Origin: JAWMQL01 sp033283165
GTDB taxonomy: Bacteria > Pseudomonadota > Gammaproteobacteria > Pseudomonadales > Halieaceae
Length of the DNA: 64,000 nucleotides
Assembly: GCA_033283165.1 (NCBI GenBank)
Contig: JAWMQL010000003.1
Location: forward strand, 62,001-126,000
Direction: 5' to 3'
Numbering within the stretch: position 1 is the stretch's first letter; each line of letters opens with the position of its first letter. Below the pieces are notes generated by a model that was given only the letters and a program-made list of their open reading frames with translations, searched no databases and had not been told where the DNA came from. Below are positions 1 through 7,346 of the stretch, piece after piece. The position numbers and the translations under genes were made by a program.

Positions 1-909
1 GCCGGCGCCGTCATCCACCGCCCCGGTACCCAGGTCCCAGCTGTCCAGGTGGGCGCCGATCAGTACGATGTCCTCCGGCGCCTCGCGGCCGGTGATCTCG
101 GCGACCACGTTGCCACTTTCAGTCTGCCCCACCAACCGCGGCGTCAAGAGCAGGCGCAGTCGCATGGGCTTGCCGCGGGCGGCGATACGCTCCAGCTGGT
201 CCGCGTCCGGGTTGGACAGGGCCGCCGCGGGAATTTTTTCCACGCCCTCGGCGTAGACCAGGGCGCCGGTGTGCGGAAAGCGGTGGCTGTCGGTACCAAT
301 GGAGCGGATCAGGAGCGCACTGGCGCCCTTCTCCGCCGCCACACTGGCGCCCTGGCGGCGCAGTTTGCCGTAAAAACCATAGGCGCTGCCGTCCTGGGTT
401 TTCTGCATCGCGTGACTCACGTAGGCAATTTTGCCGTCGAGGCTGTCGGGGTCCGCCGCCTGCAGCGCATCGAAACTGGCAAAGGTCACCAGCCCGGCCT
501 CCAGGCCCGAGTCCGCGGTGGCGACCGAACCACCCAGCGCGGTGATGGCCAGTGGCTGGGGAAAGGGGCTCAACAGTTCCGCCCGTTCGGCACCGCGTTC
601 CCAGGTTTCCATGGTGAAAGGTTCCACCCGTACCTTGTCAAAGCCCAGTGCGTTCAATTTCGCCACCGCCCAGTCGCGCGCCCTGGCCTCGGCCCGGGTA
701 CCCGCCAGCCGCGGCCCCACCTCGGTGGTCAGGGACTCCACCAGCGCCCAGGCGCCACTGCCGGCGAGGGCCGTATCACGCAGGTGCGCGGCGTGATCGA
801 TACTGGCCTGGTCCAGGCCCGCAACCTCGTCAGCCATTACTGGCAGCACCGGCAGACACACGGCGCAAACCAGGGTCGACACCCGCAGCGCGGGCAGGAA
901 CTTGAACAT
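1..909 (-). CDS. M28-family metallopeptidase (carboxypeptidase Q-like), C-terminus beyond the window
   Basis: Read from an ATG at 909 towards position 1, the frame is open for 303 codons and runs off the window edge. The N-terminus has a signal peptide (hydrophobic LVCAVCLPVLPVMA, then ADE), so the enzyme is exported. Residues about 20-260 include a protease-associated-like insert. The last visible segment, GAHLDSWDLGTGAVDDGAG, carries the first zinc ligands (His and Asp of HLDSWD, Asp of DDGAG) of M28 aminopeptidase/glutamate-carboxypeptidase enzymes such as PGCP/carboxypeptidase Q. The remaining ligands lie outside. Likely role: periplasmic or secreted peptidase removing residues from peptides. 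It is divergent from the serine hydrolase at 1033. The family is confident, the exact substrate unknown. Confidence 0.85.
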   Translation of the reverse strand, partial: MFKFLPALRVSTLVCAVCLPVLPVMADEVAGLDQASIDHAAHLRDTALAGSGAWALVESLTTEVGPRLAGTRAEARARDWAVAKLNALGFDKVRVEPFTMETWERGAERAELLSPFPQPLAITALGGSVATADSGLEAGLVTFASFDALQAADPDSLDGKIAYVSHAMQKTQDGSAYGFYGKLRRQGASVAAEKGASALLIRSIGTDSHRFPHTGALVYAEGVEKIPAAALSNPDADQLERIAARGKPMRLRLLLTPRLVGQTESGNVVAEITGREAPEDIVLIGAHLDSWDLGTGAVDDGAG

Positions 910-939
910 CGGGTTACCCCCAGGGGAAACAAACAGGGA

Positions 940-967
940 ATGGTAGAGTATGCAGCCACCGCGTCAA
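940..967 (-). promoter_or_regulatory. Candidate sigma-70 promoter for the M28 peptidase
   Basis: On the minus strand TTGACG (967-962) is followed after 16 bp by TACCAT (945-940), a 5/6 and a 4/6 match to the -35 and -10 consensus. This would start transcription near 933, about 24 nt before the ATG at 909. Confidence 0.4.
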
Positions 968-1032
968 GCAATTGGATCAGGCGCCTTCTTTCGCGCTATC
1001 CTTGACCATACAACCGATAGGGATATTGCATC

Positions 1033-2199
1033 GTGACTACGCAACTCAAGGAACTGACTGACGGTACTGTCCGCGGCCAATACGCCGCGGGATTCGAACC
1101 GGTAATCGACGCCTTCCGCCTAAATCTGGAAGAACACGGCGACATCGGGGCCGCCGTCTCGCTCTACCGCCACGGTGACTGCGTGGTCGATCTCTGGGGT
1201 GGACTGGCCGACGCCGATGCCGGCAAACCCTGGCAACGGGATACGATTGTCATCGCGTTCTCGGTCGCCAAGGGACCCACCGCCACCTGTATCAACCGCC
1301 TGGTCGAGCAGGGGCAACTGGATATCGACCTGCCCGTGGCTCACTACTGGCCCGAGTTCGGCGCCAATGGCAAGGACGGCATCACCACCCGCATGGTGCT
1401 GTCCCACCGGGCCGGCCTGGCGGCGGTGGATGCGGAGTTGAGCCTGGAGCAGGTGCTGGCCTGGGACCCGGTAATCGAGGCCATCGCCGCCCAGGCGCCC
1501 AACTGGGAGCCGGGCAGCTGCCACGGCTACCACGCCCGCTCCTACGGCTGGATCCTCGGCGAGATCCTGAAGCGGATCACCGGGCAGACCCTGGGCAGCT
1601 ACTTCGAGCGGGAGATCGCCCGGCCCCTGGGCCTGCGCTTCTGGATCGGCCTGCCGGAAACCGAGTTACAACACTGCGCCCGCCTGATCCCACCGGCAGG
1701 GGGCAGCGCCGCCGTGGCCGACCTGCTGGGCGCGGACAGCCTCACGGCACGGGTCATGACCGGCCCGAACCAGCTGTTTGGCTATAACGACATGTGGAAC
1801 CGGCCGGCCCTGCTGCAGGCGGAGCTACCCTCCTCCAACGGCGTCGGGGATGCCCGGTCCCTGGCCCGGCTCTACGCCGCGGTCAGTGGTGATATCGAGG
1901 GCGCACAGGTACTGGGGAGCGACCAGCTGGCCGCCGCCTGCGAGCCACAGTCCCGCGGGCCGGATACGGTGATTTTTCACGAGACCTGTTTCGGCCTGGG
2001 TTACAGCCTGCAACCGATGGTCGCGCCGGGTGCCGGGCCGCGCGCCTTCGGCCACCCGGGCGCCGGTGGCTCCACCGCCTTCGCCGACCCTGACGCCGGA
2101 CTGGCCATGGCCTACGTCACCAACACCATGAAGTTCGACCCCGCGGGTGATCCGCGGGGCACCGGGCTCATCGCCGCCGCTTACGCCTGCCTGGCCTGA
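1033..2199 (+). CDS. Beta-lactamase-fold serine hydrolase (EstB/LACTB-like)
   Basis: A 388-residue protein starting at GTG 1033, preceded by AGGGAT. It has the class C beta-lactamase/penicillin-binding fold signature: SxxK as SVAK (Ser77-Lys80), a tyrosine motif in the HGYHARSYGW segment near residues 162-171, and a late GHPGAGGS that corresponds to the KTG/HxG box. No signal peptide is seen, so it is probably a cytoplasmic carboxylesterase or peptidase of the EstB type, not an antibiotic beta-lactamase. It lies next to the wax-ester synthase genes, and esterase activity on lipids would fit, but that is inference. Its last 19 bp overlap the 3' end of the convergent WS/DGAT gene. Confidence 0.85.
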   Translation: MTTQLKELTDGTVRGQYAAGFEPVIDAFRLNLEEHGDIGAAVSLYRHGDCVVDLWGGLADADAGKPWQRDTIVIAFSVAKGPTATCINRLVEQGQLDIDLPVAHYWPEFGANGKDGITTRMVLSHRAGLAAVDAELSLEQVLAWDPVIEAIAAQAPNWEPGSCHGYHARSYGWILGEILKRITGQTLGSYFEREIARPLGLRFWIGLPETELQHCARLIPPAGGSAAVADLLGADSLTARVMTGPNQLFGYNDMWNRPALLQAELPSSNGVGDARSLARLYAAVSGDIEGAQVLGSDQLAAACEPQSRGPDTVIFHETCFGLGYSLQPMVAPGAGPRAFGHPGAGGSTAFADPDAGLAMAYVTNTMKFDPAGDPRGTGLIAAAYACLA

Positions 2200-3707
2200 G
2201 CGGCGGTTCGCCTGCCGCTCCCAGCCCGGGCCCGTTTCTTGGCCGGCGTTGCTTTGCCGCGTTCCCCGGCTCGCTTCCGCTTCGATTTCGGTTTTGCTTT
2301 TGATTTTGGTTTTGCTTTTGGTTTTGGTTTCGCCAGCGCGAGGTACTGTGCCAGGGCGTTCTGCAAACCGTCGACCAGCTGCCAGGGTTCGGGCACCAGG
2401 TGGGGCTCAATCGTGATGCCGAAATCGACCTGGTCGCAGTAACTGACGCAGGTGATGTTCACGCCAGTACCCACAGTGATGATCGACATGGGGTACATCG
2501 AGGCGATCCGCGCGCCACCGATGTACATCGGACGGTCGGAACCGCGCACGTTGGACACGACCAGGTTACAGCCGAACACGGACAATCCCTGCTCCGGTGG
2601 CGTCGCACTGACCAGCAGACCGACCAACGCCGGCGGTAACAGGCCCAACATATCGTAGGCTCCGCGCTCACCACCGCGGGCGCCCTCCTTGGCCGCCAGG
2701 GTGTCGGCGGCGATCACTTCCAACCGCTGTACGGGATCGGCCAGATCGGTGCCCAGGGTCACACCGACGTTGGTTACCCGGTTGCTGAAACTGTCGTCAT
2801 CTTCAGTGCGCAGTGACACCGGAATCGCCGTGCGCAGGGACTCTTCCGGCAGTTGCCCGCGGTCCAGCAGGTAGTCCCGAAGACTACCGCCCACCAGCGC
2901 GAGTACCACGTCGTTGAGCTTACAGCCGAAATTATCCTTGACCGTTTTGATATCAGCCAGCGGCAGCGAGCAGAACACGAGACCGCGGTCGGCGGTGATA
3001 CGGCCGTTGAACGACGCCATGGGCGGCGTCGGTTGGTCAGCCCGTGTCTTGCCACCGAGACGCCGGCGTACCTTCCGCCGCAGCGCACCGGCACACTCCT
3101 GCCCGACTCGGAACGGCAGGCCATAGAGGGTTCTCGCGGTATTGAACCAGAGCCGCCAGCTCTCCGGCACTTGACCGGGTTTTGCCCCGGTAATACTCGC
3201 ATCGAGTGTGCGGGGCGGGGCATCGGGCTCGAAATCGGTGACGGCGCTGCCCAGGCTGGTGGCCCCCTCACCGTCCATCATGCAGTGGTGCATTTTCTGC
3301 ACCAGGGCAAATTTACCCTCGGGCAGGCCCTCGATGAACCAGCTTTCCCACAGCGGCCGGTTGCGATCGAGATGGCGCGTGTACAGGTAGGCCACCAGTT
3401 CGGCCAGGGCGCGATCATCCCCCGGGGAGGGCACCGCGATGCGGCGAATATGGTGGTCGAAGCTGAAGTTGTCGTCCTCGACCCAGTAGGGCAGGTCCAG
3501 GCCCAGCGGCACCTCGTGCAATCTCCAACGGAACTGGGGTATCTGCCCGATGCGCTGCTCCGTGTGCTGCCGGAACACCTCGAAATCGAATCCCGGGCGC
3601 CCGGTCGCGTCCAGGATGGTCAGGCCGGCGGTATGCTGGTAGGTACAGGCGTTTTCACCGCCGATGAAAAAGACTTCCTGGGGTGTCAGTTGTCGTAACT
3701 TCGCCAT
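2181..3707 (-). CDS. Wax ester synthase/diacylglycerol acyltransferase (WS/DGAT), copy A
   Basis: A bifunctional acyltransferase that joins acyl-CoA to fatty alcohols or diacylglycerol, making wax esters and triacylglycerol at the inner membrane/lipid-body surface. From MAKLRQL (ATG 3707) it is 508 residues. The active-site HHxxxDG is HHCMMDG at residues 140-146, and the second family motif appears as KLNDVVLAL. An open frame continues upstream to 3917, but the conserved family start is here. The last ~50 residues are an unusual Lys/Pro/Ala/Ser tail (KPKSKAKPKSKRKR followed by basic sequence) not typical of the family. By eye it closely resembles copy C (9731-11131), suggesting duplication. 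It is divergent from copy B. Confidence 0.93.
   Translation of the reverse strand: MAKLRQLTPQEVFFIGGENACTYQHTAGLTILDATGRPGFDFEVFRQHTEQRIGQIPQFRWRLHEVPLGLDLPYWVEDDNFSFDHHIRRIAVPSPGDDRALAELVAYLYTRHLDRNRPLWESWFIEGLPEGKFALVQKMHHCMMDGEGATSLGSAVTDFEPDAPPRTLDASITGAKPGQVPESWRLWFNTARTLYGLPFRVGQECAGALRRKVRRRLGGKTRADQPTPPMASFNGRITADRGLVFCSLPLADIKTVKDNFGCKLNDVVLALVGGSLRDYLLDRGQLPEESLRTAIPVSLRTEDDDSFSNRVTNVGVTLGTDLADPVQRLEVIAADTLAAKEGARGGERGAYDMLGLLPPALVGLLVSATPPEQGLSVFGCNLVVSNVRGSDRPMYIGGARIASMYPMSIITVGTGVNITCVSYCDQVDFGITIEPHLVPEPWQLVDGLQNALAQYLALAKPKPKAKPKSKAKPKSKRKRAGERGKATPAKKRARAGSGRRTAAQARQA
2281..2335 (-). repeat. Short tandem repeat encoding the Lys-Pro-Ala-Ser tail of WS/DGAT copy A
   Basis: The plus strand here is a run of TTTTG/GGTTTTG-type units, very T-rich against the GC-rich background. 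It encodes alternating Lys with Pro, Ala or Ser (KPKPKAKPKSKAKPK) on the minus strand, with an approximate 18-bp period. Confidence 0.7.
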
Positions 3708-3846
3708 ACTCGGTCCTTGGTGGTCTCCGCCATTTCTCCCGGCGCGAACTCTACACTCCTGCCTCACCGGAACCCACTTGCTACCACCCTTTTTACACAG
3801 ATTCCCCGGTCGATTCAGCACGATTCGACTACCGCACCTGCTTTCC

Positions 3847-3889
3847 TTGATGCAGGTCAAACACCTTGCCAGGCAACCCCGCTTATGCT
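3847..3889 (+). promoter_or_regulatory. FNR/ANR-type box and -10 element upstream of WS/DGAT copy B
   Basis: TTGAT-GCAG-GTCAA at 3847-3860 matches the FNR/ANR dyad TTGAT-N4-ATCAA at 9 of 10 positions. A -10-like TATGCT lies at 3884-3889, predicting a start near 3896 and putting the box centre at about -42. This is the class II activator position for this regulator family. The ATG is at 3912 behind a purine-rich ribosome-binding region (GGAAGGGAGAG). Confidence 0.6.
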
Positions 3890-3911
3890 GATAAAGGAAG
3901 GGAGAGAGCTT

Positions 3912-5330
3912 ATGCAAAGATTACGCGGCAGCGACGCCTTTGCTATTTACAGCGAGTCACCTACCTCGCCGTTCGTGACCCTGAAAGTGGCGATCTACCG
4001 GCCTACCCACAGTGACGACATCCCCACAGCGGCCGACATCCGGCAATTCATCAGGCAAAGTGTCGACAGATACGGGGCCAGGGCCCGGCTGAGGATTCTG
4101 CGGGTGCCGCTGGATCTGCACCACCCGGTATGGGTGGCCGATCCCGACTTTGACCCGGATGATCATATTCATGAGGCGGAACTGCCCAGCCCGGGAACAA
4201 GGTCGCAGCTGTGCGACTTTATCTCGGAATTGATGAGCCAGCCGCTAGCCCCGGACCGGCCCCTGTGGGAAACCTGGATCGTCAGTGGCCTGGAAAACGA
4301 GCGGGTGGCCCTGGTATCCAAACTTCACCACGCCCTGGCCGATGGCAACCATATCGTGGAGATGATCGCCAGCAACCACGATAGCGCGCCAGTCGCGGAT
4401 GACCCCGCGGCCGGCCAGCAGGACGCCATTCCCACCAGGACCCGACTGGTGGCTGACGCCCTGTTGGATCTCTTCAAGAGCTACACCCTCGACCTGCCGG
4501 AATACGCACGCTACCTGAAACAGGCCCGGGCACGCGGCAAGGTGCTGCGGAACGCGGAAGGCGATGAGTCCGGCGGCGCCGGGTTCGCGCCCATGACCAT
4601 TCTCAATTCCGAGGGTGGCGGCGAGCGACTGTACCGCTATGAACTCGCGTCCCTGCCGGCGATCAAGCAACTGGCCCGGGACTTCGGCTGCACCGTCAAC
4701 GCCATGGTCCTTGGCATCTGTTCGGAAGGCATGAAACGCTACCTGCAGGACGTCGACGAACTGCCCGCAACCCCCCTGCGAACCGCCATGCCCATCGGCA
4801 GCCTGGGCGAAGAGGATTTCAGGACCCATCTCAACGCCAGTATCCACAACAACAACGTGACCGTCGCCTTCGTGCCGCTGGACCTGCACATCTCGGACCT
4901 GCGCGAGCGGGTGCAACAGATCAAACAGGATGCGGCGGCGGCGATCCAGCACGCCCGGGCGAGCAGTGGCAAACGCATCGACAACTACCTGGATTACCTG
5001 CCGGGAACCGCAATTCGCCTGCTGAACGCGGCGCTGAAGCGGCAGATAACACGCTTCCACAAACCCTTTGCCAACCTGATCATCTCCAACGTCAAGGGCC
5101 CCGGGGAGACGCTGTATGCGGTGGATGGCCGCCTGGAGATGGAGCAGCTGTTGTCCACGGGCAACCTGCAGGATGGCGGCAGCCTGAACATCACGATATG
5201 GAGTTATACCGACAAGCTGTGCATCTCCTGCTATTCACGCAAGGGCGCGCTGCCGGAACCGGACAAGATCAATCGCTACATCAGGGAGGTGATCGAGGAA
5301 CTGGGGCTTGGCTACCCCGCCACTTGGTAA
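3912..5330 (+). CDS. WS/DGAT acyltransferase, divergent copy B
   Basis: A 472-residue member of the wax ester synthase/DGAT family, starting at ATG 3912 just after GGAAGGGAGAG. The open frame begins at 3717, but the upstream part overlaps the promoter and lacks family similarity. The catalytic HHxxxDG is HHALADG at residues 139-145. The N-terminus (SDAFAIYSESPTSPF) and the later NAMVLGI segment, where many relatives have ND, set it apart from copies A and C, so acyl or alcohol preference may differ. It transcribes away from copy A across a 204-bp intergenic region and converges on the acyl-CoA synthetase with a 33-bp gap. The upstream FNR-type box suggests induction at low oxygen (inference). 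Confidence 0.9.
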   Translation: MQRLRGSDAFAIYSESPTSPFVTLKVAIYRPTHSDDIPTAADIRQFIRQSVDRYGARARLRILRVPLDLHHPVWVADPDFDPDDHIHEAELPSPGTRSQLCDFISELMSQPLAPDRPLWETWIVSGLENERVALVSKLHHALADGNHIVEMIASNHDSAPVADDPAAGQQDAIPTRTRLVADALLDLFKSYTLDLPEYARYLKQARARGKVLRNAEGDESGGAGFAPMTILNSEGGGERLYRYELASLPAIKQLARDFGCTVNAMVLGICSEGMKRYLQDVDELPATPLRTAMPIGSLGEEDFRTHLNASIHNNNVTVAFVPLDLHISDLRERVQQIKQDAAAAIQHARASSGKRIDNYLDYLPGTAIRLLNAALKRQITRFHKPFANLIISNVKGPGETLYAVDGRLEMEQLLSTGNLQDGGSLNITIWSYTDKLCISCYSRKGALPEPDKINRYIREVIEELGLGYPATW

Positions 5331-5363
5331 ACGGCGCTCTGCCCACACCGCGCCGGCTACCCC

Positions 5364-7067
5364 TCAGTTCGCACTGCCACCCAGGTAGTGGGCTTTCAAT
5401 TCCTTCTTCTGCACCTTGCCAGTGGCGCCCAGCGGCAGTGGTTCCCGGCGCAGCCAGAGTTTCGCCGGCACCTTGAAATTCGCGATGCGCCCGCGCACAA
5501 AGTCCCGCAGTTCCTCCTCGCCCGGCGTGTCGTCACCGCACAACACCACCACGGCCGCGACCTCCTCGCCCAGTGACTCGCTGGGCATGCCGAACACACA
5601 GGCGGCCGACACGCCCGGATGCTCCACCAGCGCGGCCTCCACCTCGGCGCAGTACACGTTTTCGCCGCCGCGGATGATCATGTCCTTGAGCCGGTCCAGG
5701 ATGTAGATGAACCCGTCTTCATCGATCCTGCCCACGTCACCGGTGTGAAACCAGCCGTCAGTGAAAGACCCGGCAGTGGCCTCCGGATTGTTCCAGTAGC
5801 CCATGGCCACGTTGGGACCACGCACCCAGAATTCCCCCAGCTCATTTGGACCGACTTCCCGGCCCTCCGTGTCCACCGCCTTGACCTCGCATACCGCCAG
5901 GGGCAGGCCCACGCTGGAGGGCCGGTCGAGATAGTCCTGCCCGGTAATAAAACTGATCGCTGAGGACGTCTCGGTGATACCCCAGCCATTGGTCACCATG
6001 GCCGATGGCGCCCGCGCCTTGATACTACGAAGCAGTTCCGGTGGCGCCGGGGCCCCGCCGTAACCCAGTTGCAGGATGCTGGACAGGTCGCGCTGTTCCA
6101 GTCCCGGTTGCTGCATCAGCTGTCCGATCAGCGCCGGTACGCCGGTGAGCATGGTGATTTTTTCTGTTTCTATAGCGTCCAGGGCGGCCACGGGATCCCA
6201 CTTGTCGAGCAGCACCAGTTTACCGCCGGCCAGCAGCATGGGCAGCATGATGCCGTGACAACCGGCCACGTGAAAGAGTGGCACGATCAGCAGGGCGGCC
6301 TGGGGGATTTGCTCCAGCAGGGGCAGGTCCTCCAGCCGCCCCCCCATACGCAACAGGATCTGGGCGCCGTTGAATCCTATGGCGCCCGCGACGCTACAAA
6401 AATTCCGGTGCGTACCCAGCGTGCCCTTGGGCCTGCCGGTGGTCCCCGAGGTATAAAACAGGGTGGCGTGGTCGTCCGGCTGGATATCCACCCCGGGCAA
6501 GGCGATCGCGTCCTCCACGTCTTCGAACACGCGGTCGATCGCCAGAACCCCGTCGGGGTAGGCTGACTCGAAACGGACCCCCACGTAGTGCTCGATGGGA
6601 AGCGGCTCTTCGGCCTCCTGCAGGCGCTGGTAGCGCTTTTCGTCGACAATGGCCACCCTGGCACCCGAGTCAGTGACGCCGTAGGCGAGTTCCTGGCTGG
6701 TCCACCAGGCATTGAGCGGCACGGCCACCGCACCGGCCGAGGTAATGGCCCAGAAAGCGACGATCCACTCCGGGAAATTGCGCATGGCGATGACCACCCG
6801 GTCGCCGCGCTCGACGCCGAATTCCTCCACCAGCGTGTGTGCGAGGGCCGCCACCCGGCGATAGTGTTCCTCGAAACTGAGCCGCTCATCGTGGAATACG
6901 ATGAACTCCCGTTCGCCGCGCCGCCGGCTGGATTCGATGATAGCGGCCATGGAAGCGGGTGCATTTTTCCAGGTCCTGATACGGGCCCCGTTGACCTCGA
7001 TCTGCTCGATTTCGCAGGCCCCGCCCTTGCCGGTCAGTTGTTCGAGAATGTGTTCTTTATCCGTCAC
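5364..7067 (-). CDS. Long/medium-chain acyl-CoA synthetase (AMP-forming, FadD-like)
   Basis: A 567-residue class I adenylate-forming enzyme that activates a carboxylic acid, probably a fatty acid, with ATP and CoA. It begins at GTG 7067 after a strong GGGGAGGG. The sequence shows the P-loop-like YTSGTTGRPKG, the GWGITETS core motif, the hinge aspartate region GWFHTGDVG and ILDRLKDMIIRGGENVY, and the C-terminal GATGKVQKK with the catalytic lysine. There is no signal peptide, so it is cytoplasmic. Sitting between three WS/DGAT genes, it likely provides acyl-CoA for wax ester/TAG synthesis. The substrate could also be another carboxylate. Confidence 0.92.
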   Translation of the reverse strand: MTDKEHILEQLTGKGGACEIEQIEVNGARIRTWKNAPASMAAIIESSRRRGEREFIVFHDERLSFEEHYRRVAALAHTLVEEFGVERGDRVVIAMRNFPEWIVAFWAITSAGAVAVPLNAWWTSQELAYGVTDSGARVAIVDEKRYQRLQEAEEPLPIEHYVGVRFESAYPDGVLAIDRVFEDVEDAIALPGVDIQPDDHATLFYTSGTTGRPKGTLGTHRNFCSVAGAIGFNGAQILLRMGGRLEDLPLLEQIPQAALLIVPLFHVAGCHGIMLPMLLAGGKLVLLDKWDPVAALDAIETEKITMLTGVPALIGQLMQQPGLEQRDLSSILQLGYGGAPAPPELLRSIKARAPSAMVTNGWGITETSSAISFITGQDYLDRPSSVGLPLAVCEVKAVDTEGREVGPNELGEFWVRGPNVAMGYWNNPEATAGSFTDGWFHTGDVGRIDEDGFIYILDRLKDMIIRGGENVYCAEVEAALVEHPGVSAACVFGMPSESLGEEVAAVVVLCGDDTPGEEELRDFVRGRIANFKVPAKLWLRREPLPLGATGKVQKKELKAHYLGGSAN

Positions 7068-7288
7068 GGACGCCCTCCCCGTGCAGTGTCAGTCCTGGCG
7101 TAAGGAAACCGCCGGCGCACGCGAAATTCAAGCACCGCGACTGGGCAACAGTGGTGTTTATGCAAAAAAAGCGTCAACCTATGTGCCAAATCAATACTTG
7201 GTCGATTTTTACCCGGCAGTTTCGTTTTTGGCATGACCTTTCTAATTATTTGTGGCGCAATAAAAGTGAGGCCAAAAAGGCCAGGTGG

Positions 7289-7303
7289 TGTCGTAACACG
7301 ACA
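7289..7303. promoter_or_regulatory. Perfect 6-3-6 inverted repeat, possible operator
   Basis: TGTCGT-AAC-ACGACA lies 43 bp before the fusion gene and in the divergent region shared with the acyl-CoA synthetase. The symmetry suits a TetR-like dimeric repressor, but no regulator gene is adjacent. The rest of the 279-bp gap is relatively AT-rich. It also contains a GGCC-A5-GGCC dyad near 7271-7282 and no clear promoter. Confidence 0.35.
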
Positions 7304-7346
7304 ACCAGAAACCCGACGGAACCGGCTCGTTGCCACGGGATGACCC

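Noticed and set aside
1033..2199. Antibiotic-resistance beta-lactamase
   Set aside because: The SxxK serine hydrolase has no signal peptide and follows the EstB/LACTB esterase pattern.
7231..7260. Sigma-54 promoter (TGGCATG...) before the fusion gene
   Set aside because: The -12 GC element is missing at the required spacing.
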